The notes: generated by a model not told the origin, from the letters alone. A stretch of 64,000 nt of DNA from Mesostigma viride (GCA_009746045.1 RPFO01000041.1:6649302-6713301); one strand, 5' to 3'. Counted from the stretch's first letter, positions 34,551-47,244 are shown. Program-made: numbers and translations.

Positions 34551-36441
34551 CTATGGCCGCCCGTGTAAGGGGTCCATGAGCCCACGGAGCAGAGGGTACT
34601 GCCGCTCCGCCTTCTCCTCCAGCTTGGTGAGGGCATCTGCAGGGTTGTCCACACCAGGCACATGTTCAATGTGAGCTAGGTAGGACATCTCCTTGAGCAA
34701 CAAGTAGTCAAGGTCCCTGCTCCTGGCCAGCTGCCTGTGCACAAATTGCACCATGCCCATGCTGTCAGTCCTCACCAGTGTGTGCAGCTGCAACCTACAG
34801 GAAGCCACTTGACATAGCTGGTAGAAGAGCTCCCTCAAGTAAAGAGCAGTATGCAGCCCTTCACAGATCGCCCTGCACTCAGCAATATCACTGCTGGGTG
34901 TAACCCTGTTCTGCAACCGACTGTACCAGGTAACAAGTGAGGTGTGATCTTGCTCCAGGGTAACTAATGCTGCTGCCCTGCCCTGACCTCTGTGACCTTT
35001 CTATTATCCATAGAACTGTCCACATAGAGAACCATGTCAAGGGGCTTGTACAAATCCACAGGACCCAGTATAAGAGGGGGAGACATCATGACAGCCTGCA
35101 CCACACTCTCAGCACCCACCTCAACCAGCTGGGAATCAGTAAGTCGACTCAAAACCAGCAAGTCAGGGGCACATATACTTGCAAGCCATGCCAGCATGCC
35201 CCTGATGGTAGCACACCTAGCCTGCGTGATGGGCTCCTGCAATGCATCTACAATCTGCTGTGGATAGTCCTTACCACCCTCCATCCTGATGAACCACGAG
35301 CCCTTGGCTTGGAACAACGTAGCCTGCATGCCACAGAAGACCATAGGCTCATTCTCCACCATGTGCTGTATCTTACCCAGCTCAAACCGCTTCTGGATCT
35401 TGGCCAAAACAGCCTCAACCCAGTCTGGTGGACCTATAAGATGCAGGTCATCACCATGCAGTGAGGCAAAGACAGGAAGGCCATTGTGGGACCCTTGGAA
35501 CAAACAGGGATCCACTGGAGACACAGAAAACCCACAAGTATTCTTCAAGAATTTCTCTAGGCTCTTTCTCCAGATAATGGGACTGGACCTGAGACCTTCC
35601 AACCCTTTTAGAATTCTCAGGTACCTGGCCTTTATCTCTGCTCTCCATACAGCAGGTACAGTCACAAAGAAAGGAGGGATATCTCTCCAAGTCTGCCTAG
35701 CCTGATCTTGGTCACCCTTGAGAAAAGCCCTCTTGAAATCAATTAGCACAGAGCTATAGGGTACACCCTTAACCAGAAAAGACAGAAATATACACAGCAG
35801 AATCCTCCACGTGTCATGCAGCATCCCTGGAGTATAGAGCTCCTCATCTAACAACTGGCCAGTGCCATGATACTCGGTTACAACTGGTCTGACATGTGGC
35901 ACCTGGACACCATCCACCTCCTTGATCGAGCTTGAGGACAAACATCAATCTGAGCAGCTGGTGAACTTCTGGCAGCTCATCCACAGGTTCTGCACAGTTG
36001 GAAACTATCCACTCATGCCCAGAAGCAACAAAGCCAAGAGTCCATGCCTTAGCCATCTTGGGGCTTTGCATCATCTCGACTAGCTGGCGCCAGGGAATAG
36101 GACTGTGAGCAGCTATCTGGTACCTGTTTACCCCTAACTGCCGTGGATCAAAGGTGGTTGGGATTATCAACAGGTCCTCAGCTATGGGCTCCTGTCCTTA
36201 AGGACCCTCAGCTGGCTGACTCTTAACAGCCTTTACCGCCACTGCAAGACCCTGGGAATAGTGATATCTTTCAAGGGGGAGGCTGCCCCTGCCTTCTAGT
36301 GCCAACTCATCAGAGGTCAAAGTAACCCCTGGCATGCACAAGAAGTTCTGACCCAGAATGGCAGGCCCCTGATAGCCCTCTACCACACAGAACGTGGTGG
36401 GCACCCCTAAGATAGGCACACTCACTTCCCCTAGGATCTTC
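34551..36441 (-). pseudogene. pol: E2 protease remnant - RT - RNase H (copy C)
   Basis: Same as 9743-11634, with the TAA at 36198 and the shift near 35930. C additionally lacks one C near 34981, which separates RT (34964-35941) from the RNase H end (34551-34916). The A copy is intact there, so this third break is probably an error. Key residues are as in A: HGDD loop and D/E/D/D of RNase H. Confidence 0.85.
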
Positions 36442-37163
36442 AGTTAAAGCCCGACCGGCTCAGCTATGGCGGTCGGTCACGTTGAGCTTGGGATAAGGTG
36501 AACACAGAGAACTGCTGTCGGAGCTGGCCCACCACTGGTTTATGTCTTAGCCAGCAAACCCTATCCGGTTAGCCGTAACCGTGGGACAAGCTAGCTGTCC
36601 GTACCGACCCGGATAAGGCCCCGGACTGGGGCCTAGGTGGCGCCGGCCCTAGGCGCCGCCCTTAGACCGGTCGACCGCATCGGACCGCCGGATTATAGCC
36701 GGCGGCTTAGCGGACGCTAGCGGAAGGCGTGCGGACGGACATGGGGAACTTAGAGCCAGATCCTAGGGCTCTAGAGTTACTCAACTCCGACATACTCTTT
36801 TGTTCTTTGATTAATTATCAAAATAATTACATCAAATGCAGACCATACAAAACCCTCTAAGGTAGGGAACTCAAGGGGGCCTCAAGGCCGTCAAAATCAC
36901 CACGGTATCGACCCGCGCCCTTGTGATCACACATGAATAGTGATGTAATAAGTATCGAGAAAAAAACAACTATGCCACCAGACAAAAGGTGACCCATTTA
37001 TTAGGACCAGTGACCCGCCGACGGGCCCAAGGCACCGTCCAACGTGGCTAGGGTATGGTCAGGACAAGCAAAAAAACTACCACCATGATATTCGTGAATG
37101 CTAGCAACACAGGGTGAGTTATGGCTGTATTCATAAAGCGCCCGAGCCGTAACCCTGTGTGGC

Positions 37164-39482
37164 TCACGGGTGTTGCATCGTCATGCGCTTGCGCAACACT
37201 GCGTACTGCGGGGCAGCCTCCCGCGCCTCCTTGGTGAGTGCATCCGCGGGATTGAGTTCATCCGCGATGTGCTGGAGACGCGTGACGCAGGAGGCCGCCT
37301 CAGCGAGTACGAGGTAATCAACGTCCTGTGACCGCGCATAGGGATTGTCAAGGAAGGCCAAACAACTTTGTGAGTCAGTGTGCACCGTGCTAGTCCAGTG
37401 AAGAGTGAACCCACACGAGCCAAATACCCAACCCAGCAAGTACCGCAGCCACATGCCATGTGAGATAGCTGAAACAATGCCCCGGCATTCAGCCGTGTTG
37501 GGGCTAGTGGCAATGCGGCTGTGCAAGCGCGAGTACCAATCTAACAACATGCCAGGCTGTCCCTCATTGCTAATAAAGAACAGTGCCCCCATGCGGGCCC
37601 GCACTTGGCTGACTGTGCGCGTCTCTAGATTAGCATCCGTCACTATCTCGAGGTGCACCGGCTGTGAGCAATCGAGCCCACGAAGCACAATGCCGGGCGT
37701 CATGGCCAGCTGCCGCCGAACATGAATGGACCCTAGTCCTTCCAGCACATCATCGGGCAGGCGAGCGAGCACCGCCAAATCAGGTGCCACCGTGTCCGCC
37801 AACCACCCGAGCTTGCCCTTAACCGAGGGCCCATGGGTTGCCAACAGCGGGGACGGGAGGTCGGCCAGCAGGTCAACCACATAGTTGCGGCTATCCTGCA
37901 TGTGCATGACCCATTCGCCAGAACGCGAATCCCGCTGCAACGTAGACTGCACGCCGCAAAACACCACGGGTTTACCCTCCTCATGATCCACCGCCCTGCC
38001 CAGGGGAAACTTAGCCGCCACTGCAGCAAGAAACTGGGTAGCAAAGGTGCGAGGTGCCACCAGCTTGAAGTCATCGCCATGCCACACGAAGAGGGCTGGC
38101 TCGCCAGGGACGCCGGTGGGGACCACAAAGAAGTTAGGATCCGCGCGATGGTACGTGGCCCCTAAGCTCTGCAAGACCTCCTCCGCGGAAATGCGGAAGA
38201 TGATGGGAGAGCTCTGCAGCCCCTCCACCCCTGTCAACAGCTCGATATACTCGCTGCCAATGGTGCCATCCTGCCAGACCACCGGGACCTTCACCACGTA
38301 GCGGGTGCCTTGCCATGTTTGCTGCGCGACCCCAGCGTCGCTGTGGAGGAATGCCCGCTGAAAGTCACCGCACCACATCCCGTAGTCCTTGCCCGCGTTC
38401 CGCTTGCCCAAGTAGATGACCGTCAGTAGCCGATGCGAAACATGGTTGAGCCCAGGGGTATAAAGATCCTTGGCGTCCAGCGGGGAGGACCCCTTCGTCT
38501 CCGTGACCACGGGCCTTACCCGGAACACCACCGAAGAGTTGGTCTCGTCCGGCTTGTAGGTGAGCACGAACTTCAACCGCAACCGCGTGGCCCCGGCTGG
38601 CACACTCTCCAATCCTCGGTAGACCTCGCGCTCTCGCCACTGCTCCTTGGCTCGAATGAACGCGTCGCGCCACAAAGCAAACTTGAGAGGATCTTGACAG
38701 TCCAGGACAAGTTGCTCCCACGTCACAGGGCTATCCGCCGCCAGTGAGTGTGAGTGGAGGCCGAAGCTGCGCGGGTGCCAATCCTGAGGCTGAATGATGG
38801 ACTGGACGAGCGGCGGTGTGGAAAACGCCGCCATCGGTAAGCGCCGCACGACGCCGGGCTGCCCGACCACCACCCCCAATGGAGCGTGGTACTCGCGAAG
38901 CGGGATGCTGCCCACCCCCGCGACTGACAGCAAGTCAGCGGACACTGAGAACCCCGGGTATGATACGAAAGGTTCGCCCAGCAAGGCCACATCCTCGTAG
39001 CCATCCACGACGTGAAACGGCGTGTCAATGCCCAACACCGGCAGCACCACCATCCCGGTAACTTGATATGCCGAAGTGCCTGCAAAGTCGGTCACCGATT
39101 TGTACGGCGACTCTAGCACTGGATACAGGGTGGCTGCCCGACGAGAGATAATAGACACGGATGCTTGCGTGTCCACAGCCACCAGCTGCCACGGTCTACA
39201 CGTAGGAAACAAGGCTGACTTAACCGGCCTGACCCCCTGTGAGAGAGTTTTGACCTGAGCCACCCCTGATGCAGCTTTCGCTTTAAGCGCCTGAGCACGC
39301 CACAAGGCCGTGACCGTTGAAGCCAGGTCCCTAGGTGGGCGAGGCGCATGGGCAGGACCCTGACCCTCCGGCGAGGCCACGCTAGGCGGGCCTCCCACAT
39401 TATCCGTGGCTAGCACAGGAGGTGAGTCACTACGTGCACTAGGTCCCGTCAAACCCACCCCATCCTCATCCCACCCATCCAC
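37164..39482 (-). CDS. pol: E1 protease-like - RT - RNase H (copy C)
   Basis: The 772-codon frame matches 12357-14675 throughout and is intact. The same DTQA, HGDD and RNase H residues are present. It overlaps the upstream frame after the same C8 run on the minus strand. Function and caveats are as in the copy A entry. Confidence 0.9.
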   Translation of the reverse strand: MDGWDEDGVGLTGPSARSDSPPVLATDNVGGPPSVASPEGQGPAHAPRPPRDLASTVTALWRAQALKAKAASGVAQVKTLSQGVRPVKSALFPTCRPWQLVAVDTQASVSIISRRAATLYPVLESPYKSVTDFAGTSAYQVTGMVVLPVLGIDTPFHVVDGYEDVALLGEPFVSYPGFSVSADLLSVAGVGSIPLREYHAPLGVVVGQPGVVRRLPMAAFSTPPLVQSIIQPQDWHPRSFGLHSHSLAADSPVTWEQLVLDCQDPLKFALWRDAFIRAKEQWREREVYRGLESVPAGATRLRLKFVLTYKPDETNSSVVFRVRPVVTETKGSSPLDAKDLYTPGLNHVSHRLLTVIYLGKRNAGKDYGMWCGDFQRAFLHSDAGVAQQTWQGTRYVVKVPVVWQDGTIGSEYIELLTGVEGLQSSPIIFRISAEEVLQSLGATYHRADPNFFVVPTGVPGEPALFVWHGDDFKLVAPRTFATQFLAAVAAKFPLGRAVDHEEGKPVVFCGVQSTLQRDSRSGEWVMHMQDSRNYVVDLLADLPSPLLATHGPSVKGKLGWLADTVAPDLAVLARLPDDVLEGLGSIHVRRQLAMTPGIVLRGLDCSQPVHLEIVTDANLETRTVSQVRARMGALFFISNEGQPGMLLDWYSRLHSRIATSPNTAECRGIVSAISHGMWLRYLLGWVFGSCGFTLHWTSTVHTDSQSCLAFLDNPYARSQDVDYLVLAEAASCVTRLQHIADELNPADALTKEAREAAPQYAVLRKRMTMQHP

Positions 39483-42230
39483 GGGGTCATATTGGGGCCC
39501 AGGGGAGGGGGGGGTGTAGCTGTGTCTGCCCCTGGGAGCGACCCGTGGGGTACCACCTCAGATGCTACGACAGGCGCATTATCCTTCACTACCCACCCCA
39601 GTGCCCTGTTGGCTGCCAGCTCACTCTCCATGCTATCCCCTTGCTTATAGCCTGCCACCGATGCCCATGGTACCCTATACACCCGATCATTCCACTCTAT
39701 GTCTATGACCCGCAGCGGCCAGTCTAACTTTGTGATGGCCCCAGGCCCCTGCATGGTGCCCCGTTTGCCGCTGGGCGAGCTCTCCTTGTGGAACATGACC
39801 AACTGCCCGACCTCAAAAGCGCTAGACAAATCAGGCAGCGTGGCATCCTTGAGCCGCAGCTTGGCGGCGGTATCCTGTAGATGCTGTTGGTATGCCTCTA
39901 CTACCTCGGGTGAGTAGGTGCCCGCTGACAGCCCCCGAGGCGTGACTAGCCCAAAGCCCTTGACATCAAGCACGTGCCTATGGTTGCACACATGCATGAG
40001 CTCCTTGCACCACGCCGTCTTGACCGCGTAGGATTTGCCATGTGGGTTATCCTGTCGCTTGGCTGCCACAGTCTTGACATAGCTTACAGTGCGATCTATC
40101 ATGCCCATATTGCCGTGATCCTCACGCCCCACGATGACCACGGCCTCCATCCCCGGCAAACCTTGCACACAGCGGAACTGCTGGTCTAGCATGAGCTCCA
40201 CTACGGGATGAAAGAAAGCCAGGCTGATCTTGATAGCCCTGTGCAGGTCAGCCTCAAACATGTGAGGCAGCGGCTCAATGTAGGTGGCCTTGCTGAACCT
40301 ATCCTTGACTATGAAATAGGTGTCCCCCCCTTCCATGTGCATGACATCCCCCACAAGGTACCCTCGCTCCAAGGGTGGAGTCTTGGCATGCCGCCTACGC
40401 GACTTCTTCCTGATCTTGATGCAGGCAGGACACTGAGCACGCACATTCTTCAGCTCGTTGTATAAAGGTGCCCCAACATGTGTGCCCCCTCTACCTCGGC
40501 TTGGGCCTCATGCCCGTATGCACGGTGCATCTGGTATGCTAACAGTTTCAGGGTGACAGCCTGAGGTGCAGTGGCATTGTCAGGATTCTCAACAGGTGGG
40601 GTGACTACTGGGGTAGTGACATTGGCTAACTGGGCAGCTTCAGAGGCTGCACGAAAGGCCGCCCGTGTGAGCACCTTGCCAATGTGAAGATCCACACTAG
40701 GGTGGTGTGTACCGAGAACATCTGCCCGCCCAGCATTCTCTTGCACTGTCACAACATTCCTCATAGGCCCAACCGCCCCAGTATCTAGCTGGGGTGCTGC
40801 AGTAGTGCTTGGTCGCTCGGCGTTGTACACACCCGACCTAGAAGACACCACATTGCTTAGGTCACGCATTGTAGACCCGTGCTCAGGAAGCACGTGATCC
40901 TGGCGCGACAGAGCCAGAGCAGCATCAACGGATTGCGTGAGCACATCACGGAATGAGACAGAGGATGCAGTCACGTTGCTTTTAGGAACGACGTCAGGCT
41001 CTACGACGGCCCGGTTCAGCGTGACGCATTGAGCAAAAGAAGGGGTATCGAGCGTGCTCTCACCTGACTTTCGTGCTGCCCGTCGCTCTGCCCACTCCTC
41101 GCGTGTGCCGTGGACGACGATGCGCTTGGCCTTGCACGCCTCCACGCTGTGACCACGCAGAACGTCGTGGCACTTGCGGCAAAGGTTGTCCTCGAGCTCC
41201 AGGTCCGGGCGAACTCGGCAGTCATCCCGGACATGGCGACGTCCGAAGCAGCGCTCACAGCGTTGCTTGCGGTCAGTAGACGCCCCCTGCTGCCGCTTGG
41301 CCGGGGGATGATCACCCTGCTTGGCGTCGCCACCATGCCCGCGCTTGCGCCCTCGCTGGCCCCCGTTGTTGCCGTGGCCGACGACCTTTTTCAGGATGGC
41401 CGTAAGCTCCGACCGCGTAATTGGAGCCTCTGCGCCTGAAGAAGAAGACGCGCCGGCATCCACCTTGCGCAGGGATGGCAGAGCAGCCGAGGCAGCCGGC
41501 TTGGACTGCGCACTCTTGAAGCATGAGATCAAATACAGCATGCCCTCGTCGAAACTGACGCACTCTTCTTTTTGAGTTCCGTCGCTATGGTCAGATGCAC
41601 ATCCGACGACAGGTCGCATTTCTTGAGAAATCGATTGCACAGGAAAATGGGCTTGAGAGTATCTAGCAGCTTGTGCTTGTGCACGAAGACCTGGAAATCA
41701 CGTGCAGCCCCGGGCAAATTTGCCTTATTAACTGCATAGCCCTCGAAGTCGTTGAAGGCTTGCTCGTCGGCCTCTTCCTTAGACCGCGACAAGTGGGCAT
41801 CTAGACCGTTGTAAAAAACTTCCCAGGTTTGTTTGTTGTCGTCCGCAATGCGAACTAGATTGGCAATGTTTGGGTGCTTTGTTGTACTGCAGAATACTGC
41901 ACGGAACTTGCCAATCAGCTCCGAATCTTTGTCTGCGCGTCCATCGCGCAGACGCTTGAGAGCAGCTAGAAAATCTGCTGCGTCGTCCGCCGTATAGTCG
42001 GCAGGTAGATCCGCGGGCACCTCCGTTTGCTTGAGAGGGCCGCGATTCAGTGCATCGTCAGCAGCAAGCATCAGATGCTTGAACTGCTTGGCCAGTTCAG
42101 GTTGCGCCACGAGGGTTTGCATCAACCTCGTGGCCTCGTCCGCACTAAAGCGTGGCAGGACGGACCCTGCGGCCTCGCCACTTGGCGTATCTGTGTGTTC
42201 GCCCGTGCGGCTCCGTGTACCGGAAGCCAT
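39449..42230 (-). pseudogene. gag-int: E1 gag - integrase (copy C, two frameshifts)
   Basis: Same protein as 14642-17424. C is intact at the N-terminus, where A is broken, reading from 42230 to about 41560. It lacks one G near 41560 and one C near 40474 relative to A. Each copy is therefore intact where the other is broken, so the element itself probably encodes one continuous gag-integrase frame of about 927 codons. Zinc knuckles fall at about 41280-41150 and the integrase at about 40540-39700. Confidence 0.82.
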
Positions 42231-42620
42231 CGGGATTTTTATGAATACAAGTTAAAGCCCGACCGGCTCAGCTATGGCGGTCGGTCACGTTGAGCTTGGG
42301 ATAAGGTGAACACAGAGAACTGCTGTCGGAGCTGGCCCACCACTGGTTTATGTCTTAGCCAGCAAACCCTATCCGGTTAGCCGTAACCGTGGGACAAGCT
42401 AGCTGTCCGTACCGACCCGGATAAGGCCCCGGACTGGGGCCTAGGTGGCGCCGGCCCTAGGCGCCGCCCTTAGACCGGTCGACCGCATCGGACCGCCGGA
42501 TTATAGCCGGCGGCTTAGCGGACGCTAGCGGAAGGCGTGCGGACGGACATGGGGAACTTAGAGCCAGATCCTAGGGCTCTAGAGTTACTCAACTTCTTCA
42601 TGGACACCTTTCCTGAGAAA

Positions 42621-43487
42621 TCAGACACAGCAAGGCACTAAGGCAGATGCCACAAGTGGCACTGACTCTGCTGCTAGCACCACTGTCTTCACCTCACGTA
42701 TGGATCTCTCTACAGCCCCTTGCTGCCCATGACTCTCCCTGGGGACTACTACCAGCTTACAAGGCAGCTGGTCCTGATGCTTGAGCAAACAGTCAAACTG
42801 CAAGTCTGCCTGCACACTCTTGCACACCCCAAAGCCTGGGATCAGGGCCTTCATACCCAACAACAAGTGGTGCTCCTGCATACCAGGCAGAACGTCTATC
42901 AGCCTGTATCTACTAAACCTGTCCACCCCCACCAATATATACAAGCCCCTGATATGCTGGATATCCATCTGGATGTCGCCACGCTCCCTAGTAGCAGGTT
43001 CCCTAGCATGGGACTGAGGTGGGTGAACAGCATTCTCCTGGCATCCACAGTTCTCAGCAGCAGCCTGGCAAGCCTCCCACAAAGGCTCCCTACCTAGCTT
43101 CCAAGCAAACATTGCTGCCTGCCCAGAATGCCCAAACATGTGATGCAACCTATGGCCAGCCTCAGCATAGCTCAGCACTCTCTCAGTACTGACCTGGCGA
43201 GACGTCTGAACCGTGTGTGGGGACACATGATCCACTTCTGAGGTTCCAGGGCTTCCCTGCAGGCCGTCCTGACGCCCCAAGTCAGGCCCTGCACCCTGGA
43301 CCGCTCCAGGCCCTTCCAGCAAGGTCCCTTGGCCCTCCAGGCCAGCACCTGCTGGAGACCCACCACCTGCATGAGGAATAGGGAATTCAGCTGCAGCGTT
43401 GTTATTGCAATCCAGTGGAAGAACAACATCTTTACACCCTTGGTGCTGCACAAGGGGCACACCCCCGTCCTTATGTATATCCAGCAC
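42621..43487 (-). CDS. int: E2 integrase (copy C)
   Basis: A 288-codon frame, intact here. A Pro/Gly-rich lead is followed by a zinc-site candidate HRLHHMFGH and a nearby Cys cluster. The catalytic core has QMDIQHIRGLYILVGVDRF, QADLQF and SHGQQGAVERSIREVK. The final acidic residue is Glu, as in most integrases, about 31 residues after the second Asp, slightly short of the usual 35. It ends at VPCCV, with no room for a full C-terminal domain. The protease remnant starts one frame over, just beyond, so a deletion at this junction is likely. Its position directly after gag and before protease agrees with E1. Confidence 0.75.
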   Translation of the reverse strand: MLDIHKDGGVPLVQHQGCKDVVLPLDCNNNAAAEFPIPHAGGGSPAGAGLEGQGTLLEGPGAVQGAGPDLGRQDGLQGSPGTSEVDHVSPHTVQTSRQVSTERVLSYAEAGHRLHHMFGHSGQAAMFAWKLGREPLWEACQAAAENCGCQENAVHPPQSHAREPATRERGDIQMDIQHIRGLYILVGVDRFSRYRLIDVLPGMQEHHLLLGMKALIPGFGVCKSVQADLQFDCLLKHQDQLPCKLVVVPRESHGQQGAVERSIREVKTVVLAAESVPLVASALVPCCV

Positions 43488-43534
43488 ACCTTCCCTAGGG
43501 GTGATTGACTATTTACAGGGGATGATGTAGCTAG

Positions 43535-44562
43535 TCACTGCTGCCCAGACTGGCCTCCTGCCCCAGCAGGCTTGGCCTTCCTGTCAGGGCACTCACGACG
43601 CCAGTGACCTTCCTTGCCACACACAAAGCATGCTCCACCCTTCTTCCCAGACCCAGCCCCACCCTTGCCAGGCTTCCCCTGGCCTCCCTGAGACTGCCCA
43701 CCCTGCTTGCCCTGGTTGCCTTGAGCTTGGCCCTTGCCTTGCCCTTGGCCACCCTTACCCTGCTGACCACCAGCTTGCTGGCTCCCAACCCCTCCTTGGG
43801 AACCTGCACCCTTGCCACCCTGAGCCCCTTGCCTCTGGCGCCTGAAGCGCTTACGCTTGTTAGGCCTTGCCCCATCACGGGCTGGGTACCCGGGGACATC
43901 ACCTTGGCCCTGCACAGCGGAGGTGGCATTGCTGCCATGGGACTGGATAGCTTTGCAGGCAGGATCTGGCTTCCTTATGCTGAGGATTACAAGCTCCAGA
44001 GCACGCAAGGAGCCATCAGTCTGGTTAAGAAACATGCGGGCACCGTTCCTCCCATCCACACTCAGACCCATACGGTCCAGGAAATAGTCTGCCAAGGCCC
44101 TATCTGTGACCAGGAAGCCATACTTGGCCCCCTTGTCCCTGATACGGTTGAGCCTAGCCCATTCCTCTGCCACAGGACCCACTATCTCAAAGGTGTCATA
44201 CTGATGTTTATAATAGTTGGTGAGGTTGAGAACCTTGTCAGAGAACTCCTCCCTCAACCCATCCAGGAACTGTGCCCAGGTTAGCTTATCCTTGACAGCA
44301 GTCCTAGCCTTTTCCCTGACACGCTCTGATGAGTCCCTGTTGCACGTGGACGAGTGAAACACTTGCACTAGGTTGACAGTGGGGTCCACGGAGAACACAA
44401 CCAGCTCCATGTCCTCTAGCCACTTGCCTAAAGCTTCCTGTGCTAGCGGTGGGTTAAGAGGCTTTTGTCCATTCATAACAGTGACTGCACTCATGTGAGG
44501 CCTCGACCCTGGCAGCGCCTTTACTGGTTCCACCACAGCGGTTGTCACAGCAACAGCACCAC
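43535..44562 (-). CDS. gag: E2 gag, main part with zinc knuckle (copy C)
   Basis: The frame is open from the fold-back border at 44562, not starting at an ATG. A capsid-like helical region (WLEDMELVVFSV, FLDGLREEFSDKVLNLTNYY) is followed by a basic RPNKRKRFRRQRQG patch, a Gly/Gln/Lys-rich low-complexity stretch and the knuckle CFVCGKEGHWRREC (CX2CX4HX4C). The N-terminal part continues at 49929-50259 across the fold-back insertion, in frame if one CAC duplication is removed, giving about 450 residues. Its role is nucleocapsid assembly and RNA binding, inferred from the knuckle and position. Confidence 0.82.
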
Positions 44563-44669
44563 GAGGGGATTCATAAGTGTTTGCTCAATTTCATAAATTT
44601 TACTCAATTTTTCCACATGTGATTAAATCCTTATATTTGTCAATAAAGCAGGGGTCATCCAGCCTTCAG

Positions 44670-45560
44670 ACCATGAAAATAGACCACCCACAAAAATTGG
44701 GCTCATTATGAGCTCAAATGGTGACATGTGACAGCATACATGTGCAGTTTTTCGTCATTTTCCCCCTTTTCTTACATGAAACAAATATGAATAGTGAACA
44801 AATGAACTCATATCAGGCTGGATTCTTGCAGGCAGCATTTATACCATGAAAATAGACCACCCACAAAAATTGGGCTCATTCTGAGCTCAAATGGTGACAT
44901 GTGACAGCATACATGTGCAGTTTTTCGTCATTTTCCCCCTTTTCTTACATGAAACAAATATGAATAGTAAACAAATGAACTCATATCAGGCTGGATTCTT
45001 GCAGGCAGCATCTAGACCATGAAAATAGACCACCCACAAAAATTGGGCTCATTCTGAGCTCAAATGGTGACACGTGACAGCATACATGTGCAGTTTTTTG
45101 TCATTTTCCCCCTTTTCTTACATGAAACAAATATGAACAGTGAACAAATGAACTCATATCAGGCTGGGTTCTTGCAGGCAGCATCTAGACCATGAAAATA
45201 GACCACCCACAAAAATTGGGCTCATTCTGAGCTCAAATGGTGACATGTGACAGCATACATGTGCAGTTTTTCGTCATTTTCCCCCTTTTCTTACATGAAA
45301 CAAATATGAACAGTGAACAAATGAACTCATTTCAGGCTGGATTCTTGCAGGCAGCATTTATACCATAAAAATAGACCACCCACAAAAATTGGGCTCATTC
45401 TGAGCTCAAATGGTGACACGTGACAGCATACATGTGCAGTTTTTCGTCATTTTCTCGGTTATCTTACATGAAACAAATATGAATATTGAACAAATGAACT
45501 CAGATCAGGCTGGAAACTTGTAAGCAGCATGTAGACCATCAAAATAGACTGTTTACAGCT
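44670..45560 (+). repeat. Satellite array, about 174-bp monomers, left arm
   Basis: About five monomers, each with GACCATGAAAATAGACCACC and CATACATGTGCAGTTTTTCG. The first four are highly similar and the innermost is diverged. It is inverted relative to the right arm. Confidence 0.9.
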
Positions 45561-45718
45561 CAAAAGGTGACAAATGAAAGGAAAACAATGCAGTTTGATG
45601 CCATTGCCACTGTTCTCTTGAATAAAACATTTTTGTGCGACCAAATGAAATTCATGGGCATTCATTGACAATCCTCGAGGTTCGTGCAGTCTGAATTTCG
45701 TACAACGGTAGTATGAAG

Positions 45719-47244
45719 TTCAGACTGGACGGGCAGTCTCGGGTCTTCGATGAATGAATTCCAGTGAATGCAAGATGAATTGCCGAGACCGACCTGTTAG
45801 CAAGGAAATTCGTCCTTTTCGTATGTTCAGACTGGACGGGCAGTCTCGGGGCTTCGATGAGTGAATTCCAGTGAATGCAAGATGAATTGCCGAGACCGAC
45901 CTGTTAGCAAGGAAATTCAAGTCCTTTTCGTATGTTCAGACTGGACGGGCAGTCTCGGGGCTTCGATGAGTGAATTCCAGTGAATGCAAGATGAATTGCC
46001 GAGACCGACCTGTTAGCAAGGAAATTCAAGTCCTTTTCGTATGTTCAGACTGGACGGGCAGTCTCGGGGCTTCGATGAGTGAATTCCAGTGAATGCAAGA
46101 TGAATTGCCGAGACCGACCTGTTAGCAAGGAAATTCAAGTCCCGTTTTCGTATGTTCAGACTGGACGGGCAGTCTCGGGGCTTCGATGAGTGAATTCCAG
46201 TGAATGCAAGATGAATTGCCGAGACCGACCTGTTAGCAAGGAAATTCAAGTCCTTTTCGTATGTTCAGACTGGACGGGCAGTCTCGGGGCTTCGATGAGT
46301 GAATTCCAGTGAATGCAAGATGAATTGCCGAGACCGACCTGTTAGCAAGGAAATTCAAGTCCTTTTCGTATGTTCAGACTGGACGGGCAGTCTCGGGGCT
46401 TCGATGAGTGAATTCCAGTGAATGCAAGATGAATTGCCGAGACCGACCTGTTAGCAAGGAAATTCAAGTCCTTTTCGTATGTTCAGACTGGACGGGCAGT
46501 CTCGGGGCTTCGATGAGTGAATTCCAGTGAATGCAAGATGAATTGCCGAGACCGACCTGTTAGCAAGGAAATTCAAGTCCTTTTCGTATGTTCAGACTGG
46601 ACGGGCAGTCTCGGGGCTTCGATGAGTGAATTCCAGTGAATGCAAGATGAATTGCCGAGACCGACCTGTTAGCAAGGAAATTCAAGTCCTTTTCGTATGT
46701 TCAGACTGGACGGGCAGTCTCGGGGCTTCGATGAGTGAATTCCAGTGAATGCAAGATGAATTGCCGAGACCGACCTGTTAGCAAGGAAATTCAAGTCCTT
46801 TTCGTATGTTCAGACTGGACGGGCAGTCTCGGGGCTTCGATGAGTGAATTCCAGTGAATGCAAGATGAATTGCCGAGACCGACCTGTTAGCAAGGAAATT
46901 CAAGTCCTTTTCGTATGTTCAGACTGGACGGGCAGTCTCGGGGCTTCGATGAGTGAATTCCAGTGAATGCAAGATGAATTGCCGAGACCGACCTGTTAGC
47001 AAGGAAATTCAAGTCCTTTTCGTATGTTCAGACTGGACGGGCAGTCTCGGGGCTTCGATGAGTGAATTCCAGTGAATGCAAGATGAATTGCCGAGACCGA
47101 CCTGTTAGCAAGGAAATTCAAGTCCTTTTCGTATGTTCAGACTGGACGGGCAGTCTCGGGGCTTCGATGAATGAATTCCAGTGAATGCAAGATGAATTGC
47201 CGAGACCGACCTGTTAGCAAGGAAATTCAAGTCCTTTTCGTATG
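45719..47244 (+). repeat. 109-bp minisatellite, about 14 copies
   Basis: The repeat starts TTCAGACTGGACGGGCAGTC. Copies are almost identical apart from the first (107 bp) and one with two extra bases near 46142, so the array was homogenised recently. The period is not a multiple of three, so the ORFs through it are incidental. Confidence 0.95.

Larger units (their letters stand above)
36442..42594 (-). mobile_element. E1 LTR retrotransposon, complete (copy C)
   Basis: LTRs at 36442-36786 and 42250-42594; TCTTC at 36437-36441 and 42595-42599. Near-identical to copy A at an offset of 24806-24807. Same site in the E2 protease. Confidence 0.93.

Noticed and set aside
45719-47244. CRISPR array
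   Set aside because: The 109-bp units are uniform with no short repeat/variable spacer alternation; eukaryotic context.
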